Counted from the stretch's first letter, positions 35,264 to 43,758 are shown. The stretch: 64,000 nt of DNA from Geobacter sp. UBA5735 (GCA_002419385.1 DIFZ01000056.1:52456-116455); one strand, 5' to 3'. Translations and numbers: made by a program. The notes: generated by a model not told the origin, from the letters alone.

Positions 35264-35812
35264 ATGTCCAGCAGGTATGAAATGAGATTTTCCGGGGCCG
35301 GCGGCCAGGGGCTGATCCTTGCCGGGATCATCATGGGCGAAGCTGCTGCCATCTATGACGGCAAACAAGCGGTCCAATCCCAGAGTTATGGCCCTGAGGC
35401 CCGTGGCGGCGCTTCCAAATCCGAGGTGATCATATCCGACCAGCCGATTGACTTTCCCAAGGCTACTGCGGTTGATGCGCTTCTGGCTCTGACGCAGGAG
35501 GCGTGCGACAAGTATTCCGGAGATCTGAAGAGCGGGGGATTTTTGCTGATAGACTCGGACATGGTGAAGAAGCCTCCTGCAGGTGACTTCACCGTGGTGC
35601 GCATTCCCATCATTGCAATGGCGAAGAATGAGGTTGGGAGGGCCATAGTCGCGAACATAGTCGCCCTCGGTGCGATGGTGGCACTGACGAACGCGGTCAC
35701 CCGTGAGAGTGCTGAGCGTGCTGTCCTGTCACGCGTCCCGGCAGCTTTTACCGAGTTGAACAGGAAAGCGTTTCAGGTGGGCTACGAAAAGGCAATGGCT
35801 GCGCGGCAGTAA
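35264..35812 (+). CDS. korC: 2-oxoglutarate:ferredoxin oxidoreductase, gamma subunit
   Basis: This 182-residue PFOR gamma domain starts MSSRYEMRFSGAGGQGLILAG and has SQSYGPEARGGASKSEVIIS, the standard gamma-subunit signature. ATG 35264 follows GAGGAGAAGGGT; the frame open from 35153 runs back into korB. It is the last gene of the TCA block and converges on the CAP gene 11 bases downstream. Confidence 0.94.
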   Translation: MSSRYEMRFSGAGGQGLILAGIIMGEAAAIYDGKQAVQSQSYGPEARGGASKSEVIISDQPIDFPKATAVDALLALTQEACDKYSGDLKSGGFLLIDSDMVKKPPAGDFTVVRIPIIAMAKNEVGRAIVANIVALGAMVALTNAVTRESAERAVLSRVPAAFTELNRKAFQVGYEKAMAARQ

Positions 35813-35823
35813 TACGGGACCCG

Positions 35824-36399
35824 TTATTCCGTCTCTTTGGAACGCGATGTGCGGGTTCTTTTGTAGGAGCATTCTGATGTCTTGACCTTGTTTTCCCCAG
35901 ATCCCATGAACACCTGCGTCAAATAGAGCGTTCCATCCGGTGCGACTGCCGCTCCGATTCCGGTCGAGTCGTAATCGCCGCTCAGAATGTTGTCACGATG
36001 GTGAGGGCTTTTCATCCATCCTTCAATGATCACATCGCTGTTGTTCCTGTAGCCCATGCTTTGGCCGACGTTCTCGCCTATGGTGCTCCATTCGGTTGCC
36101 CCGGCTCTGGCCAGCCGCACCTGGAGATCGTTCCCCTGACTGTCCACGTGGGCCAGGAAATTGTTGGCCGCCATGTCGGCGCTCTGTCTCCGGGCGGCAG
36201 TTCGCAGTTTCCCGGCAACGCGGAGAGGGGCAAGACCACGATCCGCCCGTATCCTGTTGATTTTTTCGGCGACGTAGAGCTCGGTTGCGCCTATGCCGCT
36301 TTCTGCCGCGTTTCGTGACTGCGCGGCAACGGCTGAACCGGAGAGAACAGCAAAAAGTATGGTGACAAGAAGAATGCAGTGCCATCGGAACTGGTTCAT
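35824..36399 (-). CDS. Secreted CAP/SCP-domain protein (YkwD-like)
   Basis: This 191-residue protein has a signal peptide (MNQFRWHCILLVTILFAVL to SAVAAQ) and a CAP domain: EKINRIRADRGLAPL, then HVDSQGNDLQVRLARAG, IGENVGQ and SPHHRDNILSGDY. The paired His and Glu residues of the CAP cavity are present. The short basic C-terminal tail (TRTSRSKETE) is unusual. ATG 36399 was chosen because it begins the signal peptide after AAAAGGAAA; the longer frame to 36432 adds a charged stretch that would spoil it. The role of bacterial CAP proteins is mostly unknown. Confidence 0.85.
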   Translation of the reverse strand: MNQFRWHCILLVTILFAVLSGSAVAAQSRNAAESGIGATELYVAEKINRIRADRGLAPLRVAGKLRTAARRQSADMAANNFLAHVDSQGNDLQVRLARAGATEWSTIGENVGQSMGYRNNSDVIIEGWMKSPHHRDNILSGDYDSTGIGAAVAPDGTLYLTQVFMGSGENKVKTSECSYKRTRTSRSKETE

Positions 36400-36435
36400 G
36401 GTTTGAGATTTCCTTTTCCAAGATTTCTGCAAGTG

Positions 36436-36464
36436 ATTGTAACCTTACAGTGCTTCGATTGCAA
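36436..36464 (-). promoter_or_regulatory. Putative sigma70 promoter for the CAP-domain gene
   Basis: On the minus strand, TTGCAA (36464-36459) and TACAAT (36441-36436) are separated by 17 bases. Transcription would begin near 36429, about 30 bases before the ATG at 36399. Confidence 0.5.
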
Positions 36465-36494
36465 AGGTATACCGCCTGAAACGGTCGAAACTGT

Positions 36495-36510
36495 TGTGAT
36501 CTGTGTCACA
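36495..36510. promoter_or_regulatory. CRP/FNR-family consensus box in divergent intergenic region
   Basis: TGTGA-TCTGTG-TCACA matches the CRP consensus exactly (TGTGA-N6-TCACA). Its centre is about 73 bases upstream of the predicted CAP-gene transcription start, a class I activator distance, and about 113 bases upstream of the trmJ ATG. A CRP/FNR family regulator could act here; which one cannot be told. Confidence 0.45.
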
Positions 36511-36615
36511 AAAGTTTCGGGTAGCATGAACGCTGGCAAGCTTATGCGAATGCCTCCCGTGTACGCTCCGTTTTCCTGACGAAGCGAACGAAAAAAGTGT
36601 GCGACAGGACCACAG

Positions 36616-37365
36616 ATGAACGAATCGAAACTCCGTGAAAAAATAAGCATTGTACTGGTCGAACCGCAAAGCCCCGGCAATGTCGGCATGGTTTGCCGTG
36701 CCATGAAGAACATGGGATTCAAGGACCTGCGCATCGTTCGCGGGTGCAGGACGGACCACTCCGATGCCCGCCGGCTGGCTGTTTCCGCGCGGGATCTGCT
36801 GGACGGGGCCGTCCGGTTCGATTCTTTGGAGCAGGCGCTTGCGGACGTGGAGATTTCCGTCGCCACTACCCGGCGCTTGGGCAAGTATCGACAGGAGGTC
36901 ATGAACCCTGACGAGGTGGTTGCAAAACTCAGCCAACGCATGGGCAGCAGGCGATCGGCCTTTGTATTCGGCAGAGAGGACAACGGCCTTACCACCCACG
37001 AGCTGTCTCTCTGCCGCTGGCAGGCCACCATACCTGCATCAGATGACTACGGTTCGCTCAACCTTGCCCAGGCGGTACTCATTTTCTGTTACGAGCTGAC
37101 CCGTGGACTGCGGGAACGTGCCCCTGCCGTGCAGCCACGGGAACTGTCCGACACGCACGAGATGGAAGCCCTTTTCAATCACATGGAGAAGACCCTTCTT
37201 GACATCGGTTTCCTGGATCCGTCCAACCCAGCCCATCTGATGCGGACCCTGAGACGCATCCTTTCCCGCGCCGAGCTTGACTCCCGTGAGGTGGCTGTTC
37301 TGCGGGGTGTCATGTCCCAGGTCGAATGGGCGGCCGGTGACGCGGCGGAAAAGGGGTTACCGTGA
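36616..37365 (+). CDS. trmJ: tRNA (cytidine/uridine-2'-O-)-methyltransferase TrmJ
   Basis: This 249-residue SPOUT-family methyltransferase modifies position 32 in the tRNA anticodon loop. ISIVLVEPQSPGNVGMVCRAMKN is the family start (with the key Asn), FVFGREDNGLTTHEL and PASDDYGSLNLAQAV form the knot, and a C-terminal helical extension follows. Its stop overlaps the next gene start as GTGA. Confidence 0.92.
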   Translation: MNESKLREKISIVLVEPQSPGNVGMVCRAMKNMGFKDLRIVRGCRTDHSDARRLAVSARDLLDGAVRFDSLEQALADVEISVATTRRLGKYRQEVMNPDEVVAKLSQRMGSRRSAFVFGREDNGLTTHELSLCRWQATIPASDDYGSLNLAQAVLIFCYELTRGLRERAPAVQPRELSDTHEMEALFNHMEKTLLDIGFLDPSNPAHLMRTLRRILSRAELDSREVAVLRGVMSQVEWAAGDAAEKGLP

Positions 37366-37619
37366 TTGCTACCCAAATCGGGCTGGTGGCGGGAGCCGTT
37401 ACCAGTTGCGCCGTCATTCCCCAGGTCGTCAAGGCATATCGTTCGAAGCATGTGTGCGACATTTCTATCTGGCAGCCTGTCATCCTGGTAGTCGGAATGG
37501 GGCTGTGGCTGCTCTACGGTCTCATCATCAATGATGTCCCGCTGATTGCGGCCAACATCTTTTCCATTTTCTGCAATATTTTTCTTATTGCCATGAAAAT
37601 AATTTACCGCGAGGGGTGA
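37362..37619 (+). CDS. SemiSWEET-type PQ-loop transporter
   Basis: This is an 85-residue protein with three transmembrane helices. SCAVIPQVVKAYRSKHVCDIS has the PQ motif, LWLLYGLIINDVPL follows, and AANIFSIFCN contains the conserved Asn. This is the bacterial SemiSWEET pattern: dimers form a small sugar carrier. Start is GTG 37362, overlapping trmJ by 4 bases, so it is translationally coupled to an RNA methyltransferase with no obvious link. The transported sugar is unknown. Confidence 0.88.
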   Translation: MIATQIGLVAGAVTSCAVIPQVVKAYRSKHVCDISIWQPVILVVGMGLWLLYGLIINDVPLIAANIFSIFCNIFLIAMKIIYREG

Positions 37620-37729
37620 CAACCGAGATCAGAGGCACTATATTCATGAAGTATCATACTCACAGTTGGGGCCTGAGGGTTCAGGCTGCATCCAAGCTGA
37701 CAGTAACTGAAGGAACGATAGGAGGAACT

Positions 37730-38311
37730 ATGAAAAAACTTGCTCTGTTGATTCTGGGAATTGCATCCTTCGCCCTTTCGGGGTGCGGCTACAATACCAT
37801 GCAGGCCAATGAAGAGGCGGTATTCGCCGCCTGGGGGGACGTGGAAGCGACTTATCAGCGCCGTGCCGACCTGATTCCCAACCTGGTCGAGGTGGTAAAG
37901 GGCTATGCGAAACACGAGGCGGAAACACTGCAGGCGGTAACCGAGGCACGGGCAAAAGTGGGATCGGTTCAGGTCACGAAGGAGATGCTGAACGACCCGG
38001 CGAGTTTCTCCAAGTTCCAGCAGGCACAGGGCGAGCTTTCCGGAGCCCTTTCCCGTTTGATGGTGGTGGTGGAGCGGTACCCCGATCTCAAGGCGAACCA
38101 GAATTTCCTCGATCTGCAGAACCAGCTGGAAGGTACCGAAAACCGCATCAACGTGGCCAGGGTCCGCTACAACAAGTCTGTCGAAACCTTCAATGTCAGC
38201 ATAAGGACCTTTCCGAATTCCATGACTAATTCGTTTCTGCTCCACCTGAAGCGGAAGGAACCCTTCAAAGCTGAAGAAGGGGCGAAAGCCGCGCCAAAGG
38301 TCAAATTCTAG
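37730..38311 (+). CDS. lemA: LemA family lipoprotein
   Basis: This 193-residue protein has a signal ending in lipobox LSGC, then YNTMQANEEAVFAAWGDVEATYQRRADLIPNLVEVVKGY, the LemA hallmark. The fold is a four-helix bundle; the biochemical role is unclear, though lemA is usually paired with TPM-domain genes as here. ATG 37730 follows an ideal AGGAGGAAC; the longer frame from 37616 contains no sensible N-terminus. Confidence 0.93.
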   Translation: MKKLALLILGIASFALSGCGYNTMQANEEAVFAAWGDVEATYQRRADLIPNLVEVVKGYAKHEAETLQAVTEARAKVGSVQVTKEMLNDPASFSKFQQAQGELSGALSRLMVVVERYPDLKANQNFLDLQNQLEGTENRINVARVRYNKSVETFNVSIRTFPNSMTNSFLLHLKRKEPFKAEEGAKAAPKVKF

Positions 38312-38342
38312 AGACCGGAGTCGGAAGTATGTTCCTTAATCC

Positions 38343-39209
38343 ATGAAAAAGATCATCCTCACACTGTTCATACTCGCAATCCCCGTGCTTGCCAATGCCC
38401 TTGCCGTCCCGGTATTGCAATCCCGGGTAAACGACCTTGCGGGTCTTCTCTCCCCGGAAGCCTCCCGCAGGATCGAGGCGGAGCTAGCCGAGTTCGAGAA
38501 GGCTGAGTCAACACAGATTGTCGTGCTGACCATTCCCACTCTGGAAGGGGAAGCCCTGGAAGAGTATTCCATCAAAGTTGCCGAGGCATGGAAAATCGGT
38601 CAGGAAGGGAAGGGGAACGGGGCGATCCTGCTGGTCGCCAAACAGGAACGCAAAGTACGCATCGAAGTGGGCAGGGGGTTGGAAGGGACGCTCACCGATC
38701 TGGTGTCGGGGAGAATAATACGCAACGCGATAGCCCCTCGTTTCAAGGCGGGAGACTTCGACGGCGGCGTGATTGCCGGTGCGGATGCCATTATGGCGGT
38801 CGTAAAAGGTGAATACAGGCCTGACGACCGGATCAGTCATCAAGCGGGGAAAGGCGCTCCACCAGTAACCACGTTCCTCATTTTTCTGCTGGTCGCATGC
38901 GTCGTGCTCGGTTCTCTCTCCAAAATTCTTGGAGGGCTTGCGGGGGCTGTAGGCCTTCCGCTGACAGCTGCTATCGCGTTCCCGGGCCTTGCCCTGGTGG
39001 TGATCGGATTGCTCGTGGTTGTCGGCTTTTTCGGCGGGATATTCCTGGCGTTCCTCTTCGGCGGCGGCCGGGGACCCGGAATCGGCGGGCCTTTCTGGGG
39101 GGGCGGTTTCGGCGGCGGGTATGGCGGTGGTTCCTTTGGCGGAGATGGGGGCGGATTCTCCGGCGGCGGCGGCGATTTCGGCGGCGGCGGTGCTTCAGGA
39201 GACTGGTAA
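38343..39209 (+). CDS. TPM-domain membrane protein with glycine-rich tail (YgcG type)
   Basis: This 288-residue protein has a signal peptide (to NALAVP), a TPM domain (about 22-155; SRVNDLAGLLSPEASRRIEAEL, GNGAILLVAKQERKVRIEVGRGLEG), transmembrane helices (about 178-240) and a Gly-rich C-terminus of roughly 50 residues. TPM domains were linked to photosystem II repair in plants (Psb32), but the bacterial function is not settled. It is preceded by lemA and followed by a second TPM gene; the three probably form one envelope system. Confidence 0.88.
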   Translation: MKKIILTLFILAIPVLANALAVPVLQSRVNDLAGLLSPEASRRIEAELAEFEKAESTQIVVLTIPTLEGEALEEYSIKVAEAWKIGQEGKGNGAILLVAKQERKVRIEVGRGLEGTLTDLVSGRIIRNAIAPRFKAGDFDGGVIAGADAIMAVVKGEYRPDDRISHQAGKGAPPVTTFLIFLLVACVVLGSLSKILGGLAGAVGLPLTAAIAFPGLALVVIGLLVVVGFFGGIFLAFLFGGGRGPGIGGPFWGGGFGGGYGGGSFGGDGGGFSGGGGDFGGGGASGDW

Positions 39210-39240
39210 TCCGGGTATTCCGAAAAGGCGAGGAAAAGGC

Positions 39241-39945
39241 ATGAAGAGAAGCAAAGCCGCTGATTTTTTCACCGATCAGGAAGTCAACGCAATTAAAACG
39301 GCCATCAGCCGGGCCGAGTCGGGCACTTCAGGTGAAATCGTTCCCATGGTGGTTGACAGGAGCGATAGTTACCGGGAGGCTGAAGTCCTCGGTTCAGTGC
39401 TGACGGCAGCAATCCTTGCTCTGTCGATTGAGGCAGTTTTTCAGCTGTATCTGCTCGGGGCTTCCGGTTCGGAATGGACCCCGGGCGGGGCTGAAACCGG
39501 GTTTGCCTTGTATGGCATATCCGTATGGACCTATATTCCTCTGGTTTTCATACTCTTCTTCCCGGTGCGGCAGGTCTTCAGGTCGTTCGACCGTTTGCGG
39601 CTCCTGTTCGTAGGCCGTCGGAGAATTGCCGAGGCCGTCAGGGAGCGGGCAGTGAGGGCTTTTTTTGAAAAAGAGCTCTACAGAACGATGGATGAGACCG
39701 GTGTCCTGATCTTTATTTCTCTTCTGGAACATAAAGTATGGATACTGGGAGACAGAGGGATTAACGCGAAAATTCCGCAGAATTCCTGGCAGAACCTTGC
39801 CGGGGAATTGTCCCGGGGGGTGCGTGAAGGACGAGCTTGTGAAGCACTCTGTTCGGTGATCGATTCATGCGGTGCAGAGCTCGCCCGGCATTTCCCCCGC
39901 ACAACCGACGACATTGATGAATTAAAAAACGACGTGATTCGATAA
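39241..39945 (+). CDS. Second TPM-domain membrane protein
   Basis: This 234-residue protein has an N-terminal TPM-like part (FFTDQEVNAIKTAISRAESGTSGEIVPMVV), two membrane helices (about 55-75 and 90-115), then a C-terminal half including VLIFISLLEHKVWILGDRGINAKI, typical of the cytoplasmic-facing TPM paralogue. ATG 39241 follows GAGGAAAAGGC; the frame open from 39019 overlaps the Gly-rich end of the previous gene in another frame. Confidence 0.85.
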   Translation: MKRSKAADFFTDQEVNAIKTAISRAESGTSGEIVPMVVDRSDSYREAEVLGSVLTAAILALSIEAVFQLYLLGASGSEWTPGGAETGFALYGISVWTYIPLVFILFFPVRQVFRSFDRLRLLFVGRRRIAEAVRERAVRAFFEKELYRTMDETGVLIFISLLEHKVWILGDRGINAKIPQNSWQNLAGELSRGVREGRACEALCSVIDSCGAELARHFPRTTDDIDELKNDVIR

Positions 39946-39973
39946 CCGGTCAGCTGCCGACCAGGGGAGTTGT

Positions 39974-40540
39974 GTGTCCTTATCAACATTTCTTACGACG
40001 TTTGGCGTTATTTTCCTGGCGGAATTGGGGGACAAAACCCAGTTGACGGCCATGGCTCTTGCAGCCAGATATCCATGGAAAAAGATTTTCATCGGCATCG
40101 CGCTGGCTTTTGCAGTGCTGAATCTGGGTGCTGTCCTGCTCGGCAAGGCGCTGTTCGCCATTTTTCCCGTCTATTGGACAAAGCTCGCATCTGCGGCTCT
40201 TTTTCTTTACTTCGGGATAGCGACACTTGTCAGTTCCGGGCCCGAAAAGGATCACCACCCGGTAACCGCAGCCGGTGCCGTCAGAACTGCTTTCCTGATG
40301 ATCCTGCTCGCGGAACTGGGTGACAAGACGCAACTGGTGACGCTCAGCCTTGCTGCTCAATACAACGCGCCCGTTACCGTTTTTCTGGCCTCGACACTTG
40401 CCCTCTGGCTGGTCTCTCTCCTGGGTATATTTCTCGGCAGGCAGCTTCTCCGTCTGATGCCGCTGCACTATATCCACCGCTTCGCTGCAGCTCTGTTCCT
40501 GCTCTTCGGCGTAGCTCTCCTGTACCAGACACTCGCCTAG
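39974..40540 (+). CDS. GDT1/TMEM165 (UPF0016) family transporter
   Basis: This 188-residue membrane protein has two repeats of the family motif E-L-G-D-K-T (LAELGDKTQLTAMALA near the N-terminus and LAELGDKTQLVTLSLA in the second half). Members move Mn2+ or Ca2+ against protons. Start GTG 39974 follows AGGGGAG. A Mn exporter-like role is the best guess from studied bacterial relatives. Confidence 0.92.
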   Translation: MSLSTFLTTFGVIFLAELGDKTQLTAMALAARYPWKKIFIGIALAFAVLNLGAVLLGKALFAIFPVYWTKLASAALFLYFGIATLVSSGPEKDHHPVTAAGAVRTAFLMILLAELGDKTQLVTLSLAAQYNAPVTVFLASTLALWLVSLLGIFLGRQLLRLMPLHYIHRFAAALFLLFGVALLYQTLA

Positions 40541-40547
40541 TCATCCG

Positions 40548-40576
40548 TTGCAATTTTTTCCTCATTCCAATACAAT
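40548..40576 (+). promoter_or_regulatory. Putative sigma70 promoter for the TonB-like gene
   Basis: TTGCAA (40548-40553) and TACAAT (40571-40576) are separated by 17 bases. Transcription would begin near 40583, about 29 bases before the ATG at 40612. Confidence 0.5.
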
Positions 40577-40611
40577 GTTCAGAATGTTAATAACGCCTTC
40601 CGACGAGATCA

Positions 40612-41466
40612 ATGTCAGATAACTATATCGAAAAAACTTTTCTGTACTTCATTTTTCTTTCAATTGTGGTGCATGCGGCTGGCTTGTATCTGTTGATGCT
40701 GGCCCCGGAAAAGAAGCAGGAGCCGAAGCAGGAGGCCTACATGGTCGATCTGACGGATATTCCTGATCTGCCGTCAGCACAAAGCAGGCCGAAAGTGAAG
40801 AGATATGCGGAAAAGAGGCGGAGAGTAGCTCGGGAAACCGCGCCAAGGGGGGAAATGCCACGGGAAAAGACAGCTTCAATTCCGCAATCGACAGCTGGTC
40901 GTGATGTCGCACGTGCCCCGCAGAAGGCGCGTCTTCCGGAAAGGAAGCCGGAACCTTCTTCCCGTACTGAGCAGATGAAGGAACCGGGGAAGAGTGGGAC
41001 CGAGGGAAAGCCGACCGTGAAGAGGCTGCCGGAACTTTCCAAGCTGTATCCCAGCCCAAGCAGGCTGGCCAAACTTGAAGAGGGATACCGGAAAAAGTAT
41101 GGAGACGACGTTGAAGAGGGCGATACCCGTTTTCTCAATAGCGACGATATCTTCTTCGGTTCATTCCTGCGCAGGTTTGAATCAGCGGTATACGGTGTGT
41201 GGAGATATCCCGAAGCCGCAGCCCGGGCCGGGATCCAGGGCGTTACCCCGGTCAAGATAACCTTCAACAGGAAAGGTGAAATCGAGAAGATCGACCTTCT
41301 GGAATCATCGGGAAGCCAGCTGCTCGACAGCGAAGTATTCAGAACACTCAAAGCCCTCGGTCCGATCGGAGGGTTTCCCAAGGCATACAACAAGGAACAA
41401 TTTCACCTGATCGCGTTCTTCCAGTACGGTCTGATACAGGGTACCGGCAGAGGAAGACTTCACTGA
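40612..41466 (+). CDS. TonB-like energy transducer family protein
   Basis: This 284-residue protein has one N-terminal membrane anchor (TFLYFIFLSIVVHAAGLYLLMLA), a long basic Pro/Lys/Arg-rich spacer (about 45-145), and a C-terminal TonB domain (VYGVWRYPEAAARAGIQGVTPVKITFNRKGEI). TonB couples proton motive force to outer-membrane receptors. No ExbB/ExbD or receptor gene is adjacent, so its receptor is unknown. A small gap follows before convergent galU. Confidence 0.87.
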   Translation: MSDNYIEKTFLYFIFLSIVVHAAGLYLLMLAPEKKQEPKQEAYMVDLTDIPDLPSAQSRPKVKRYAEKRRRVARETAPRGEMPREKTASIPQSTAGRDVARAPQKARLPERKPEPSSRTEQMKEPGKSGTEGKPTVKRLPELSKLYPSPSRLAKLEEGYRKKYGDDVEEGDTRFLNSDDIFFGSFLRRFESAVYGVWRYPEAAARAGIQGVTPVKITFNRKGEIEKIDLLESSGSQLLDSEVFRTLKALGPIGGFPKAYNKEQFHLIAFFQYGLIQGTGRGRLH

Positions 41467-41479
41467 CAGTCTGCTACGA

Positions 41480-42349
41480 TCAGGAGATGCTCAGCCGTTC
41501 CCGCAGAAACACCTCGAACTGCCGGCCCATCTCTTCCCGCTTCAAAGCCATATCCACCGTTGCTTTCAGGAAGCCCAGCTTGTCTCCGCAATCATAGCGC
41601 GTTCCTTCGAACCTGCAGCCGTAAATGGCCTCCCGGGTGGAAAGCTTCTTGATGGCATCGGTAAGCTGGATCTCTCCCCCTTTGCCGGCCTCCTGTTTTT
41701 CCAGTATCGGAAAGATTTCCGGGGTGAGCACATAGCGTCCGATGATTGCAAGATCGGAAGGCGCTTCTTCACGTTTCGGTTTCTCCACCAGGTCGGTCAC
41801 TTCGTAAACCCTGTCCGATATGGTGTTGGCTTTGACGCAGCCGTAGGAGGAGATGTTTTCCGGCGGTACCTGTTCCAATGCCAGGACTGACCCGCGGTAA
41901 TGGTTGTAGACTTCCAGGAGCTGATGCAGGCAGGGGGTTTGCGCGTCTATGATGTCATCACCGAGGAGAACAGCGAAAGGCTCGCCGCCGATAAACTCCC
42001 TGGCGCAGAGGATCGCATGCCCGAGTCCCAGGGCCTCTTTCTGACGGACATAATAAATGCTCACCAGATCGGCGATGTCACGCACCTCTTGCGCGGCTTC
42101 ACTGTTGCCCTTCTGCCTGAGGATCGACTCCAGTTCGAATGCGATGTCGAAGTGATCTTCGATGGCCCGCTTGCCGCGGCCGGTAACGAAGAGAATCTGC
42201 TCGATTCCCGAAGACACAGCCTCTTCGACAACGTACTGGACGAGGGGTTTGTCTATCAGCGGGAGCATCTCCTTCGGGGAAGCCTTGGTGGCCGGCAGGA
42301 AACGGGTTCCCAATCCTGCAACGGGGAAAACGGCTTTTTTGACTTTCAT
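41480..42349 (-). CDS. galU: UTP--glucose-1-phosphate uridylyltransferase
   Basis: This 289-residue enzyme makes UDP-glucose for surface polysaccharides. N-terminus KKAVFPVAGLGTRFLPATKASPKEMLPLIDKPL is diagnostic; GDDIIDAQ and VEKPKREEAPSDLAIIGRYVL support it. ATG 42349 follows GAGGATACCCG on the minus strand; a longer frame to 42403 has an implausible N-terminus. It lies 96 bases downstream of folD and is probably cotranscribed with it. Confidence 0.96.
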   Translation of the reverse strand: MKVKKAVFPVAGLGTRFLPATKASPKEMLPLIDKPLVQYVVEEAVSSGIEQILFVTGRGKRAIEDHFDIAFELESILRQKGNSEAAQEVRDIADLVSIYYVRQKEALGLGHAILCAREFIGGEPFAVLLGDDIIDAQTPCLHQLLEVYNHYRGSVLALEQVPPENISSYGCVKANTISDRVYEVTDLVEKPKREEAPSDLAIIGRYVLTPEIFPILEKQEAGKGGEIQLTDAIKKLSTREAIYGCRFEGTRYDCGDKLGFLKATVDMALKREEMGRQFEVFLRERLSIS

Positions 42350-42445
42350 CGGGTATCCTCGGTCAGTATCGGCATGCGGTAATGTTCTCCTGGTGCACAT
42401 CATGGCAACGCTGCGGACCGCTCTCCGCGTAAGTGTCGAAAGCCT

Positions 42446-43300
42446 TTAAACCGCTGCCTGAGACATGATGGCTGACTGCAGGGTGTTTTTCAGGAGCATG
42501 GTGATGGTCATGGGACCGACACCTCCAGGAACCGGTGTAATGTGAGAAGCACGCTGCACGGCAACATCGAACTCCACATCGCCGACAAGTTTCTTGTCAC
42601 CTACTCTGTTCACGCCTACATCGATTACTACAGCGCCTTGTTTGATCCATTCGCCGCGTATTACTTCAGGCCTTCCCACGGCGGCAATGAGCACATCGGC
42701 TGCGCCGACCTTCGCCGGAAGGTCGACGGTCCTGGTGTGGCAGATGGTTACCGTGGCATGCTGTTGCAGGCACATGAAGGCAACCGGCTTGCCCACGATG
42801 TTGGACCGGCCGACGACGACCACTTCCTTGCCCGTAAGATCGATGCCCACCTCCTGAAGCATGACCATGATGCCGTAGGGTGTGCAGGGCTTGAACACGG
42901 GTTTGCCGGTAATGAGACGACCCATGTTGAAGGGATGGAAGCCGTCAACATCCTTGAATGGTGATATTGCTTCGAGAATCTTGGCTTCGTTGATATGCTT
43001 CGGCAGTGGCAGTTGGACGAGAATGCCGTGGATCCGCTCGTCGTTGTTGAGCTGGTCGATGAGCGCCAGGAGTTCGTCGTTCCCCGTTGATTCGGGGAGT
43101 GTATGCTCGATGGAAAAGATGCCCACGTCGTGGCAGGCTTTTTCTTTCATGGTGACATATACTTTGCTGGCCGGATTGTCGCCGACGAGAACAACCGCCA
43201 GGCCGGGACGATGCCCGGTCGCGGCGAGTTCGGCGACTTCAGCTGCTATCTGGGCGCGGATTTTTTTGGATATGGCTTTGCCATCGATAATAGTTGCCAT
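42446..43300 (-). CDS. folD: Methylenetetrahydrofolate dehydrogenase/cyclohydrolase FolD
   Basis: This 284-residue bifunctional enzyme interconverts methylene-, methenyl- and formyl-tetrahydrofolate. Signature VGDNPASKVYVTMKEKAC includes the catalytic Tyr and Lys; GILVQLPLPKHI, VVVGRSNIVGKPVA for NADP binding, and C-terminal PVPGGVGPMTITMLLKNT are also present. AAGGTATCC precedes the ATG. Confidence 0.97.
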   Translation of the reverse strand: MATIIDGKAISKKIRAQIAAEVAELAATGHRPGLAVVLVGDNPASKVYVTMKEKACHDVGIFSIEHTLPESTGNDELLALIDQLNNDERIHGILVQLPLPKHINEAKILEAISPFKDVDGFHPFNMGRLITGKPVFKPCTPYGIMVMLQEVGIDLTGKEVVVVGRSNIVGKPVAFMCLQQHATVTICHTRTVDLPAKVGAADVLIAAVGRPEVIRGEWIKQGAVVIDVGVNRVGDKKLVGDVEFDVAVQRASHITPVPGGVGPMTITMLLKNTLQSAIMSQAAV

Positions 43301-43403
43301 GGGACAGGATACCTTTACGTGTTTTCAGCCGTTGCCGTAACGTGGAGTGATGCAGGAAACGGCCGGAGTCTTCGGCTGTGTGAAGAGACTGCCTGAGGTC
43401 GGC

Positions 43404-43431
43404 AAAAAAAATCCCCCGTCCGGGGGATTTT
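43404..43431 (-). terminator. Intrinsic terminator of fmdB
   Basis: The arms AAATCCCCCG (ending 43418) and CGGGGGATTT (from 43421) form a stable hairpin with a two-base loop. On the minus strand it is followed by eight T, directly after the fmdB stop. Confidence 0.9.
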
Positions 43432-43444
43432 CGTTGCCTCTCGA

Positions 43445-43696
43445 TCAGGCGGTTGCCGCCGGACAGGAAGAACAGGCGCCATCCTTGGGACAGGGCGGCA
43501 CCTTGTGTGTCTTCGAATTTTTTGAGTATCCCTCAGCGTACCATCCGCTCCCCTTGAGAGAAAATGAATTCATGGATATGAGTTTCTCGACGTGACCGCT
43601 GCATTTCGGACAAACCGTGATCGGCTCGTCGGAAAACTTCTGGCGAAGCTCAAACTGGTTGCCGCAGTCGGAGCAGCGGTATTCATACATGGGCAT
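43445..43696 (-). CDS. FmdB family zinc-ribbon protein
   Basis: This 83-residue protein begins MPMYEYRCSDCGNQFE and has a second pair in VCPKCSGHVEKLISMNSFSLKGSGWYAEGYS, the FmdB regulatory-protein zinc ribbon. A Cys-containing end (CPKDGACSSCPAATA) follows. Function of the family is not settled. It has its own promoter (43729-43758), an AGGAGGTC site and its own terminator, so it is a one-gene transcript. Confidence 0.92.
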   Translation of the reverse strand: MPMYEYRCSDCGNQFELRQKFSDEPITVCPKCSGHVEKLISMNSFSLKGSGWYAEGYSKNSKTHKVPPCPKDGACSSCPAATA

Positions 43697-43728
43697 TGCT
43701 TTTGACCTCCTGTTGATGATTCAGATAA

Positions 43729-43758
43729 AATATAAGGAGAATCCAGGTGTTTTGTCAA
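43729..43758 (-). promoter_or_regulatory. Sigma70 promoter for fmdB
   Basis: On the minus strand TTGACA (43758-43753) and TATATT (43734-43729) are 18 bases apart, placing transcription near 43722, about 26 bases before the ATG. The -35 box overlaps the end of the CBS gene. Confidence 0.65.

Noticed and set aside
39060..39209. GGC-rich tandem repeat as a mobile or CRISPR-like repeat
   Set aside because: It is the coding sequence of the glycine-rich tail of the TPM protein, with irregular units and no spacers.
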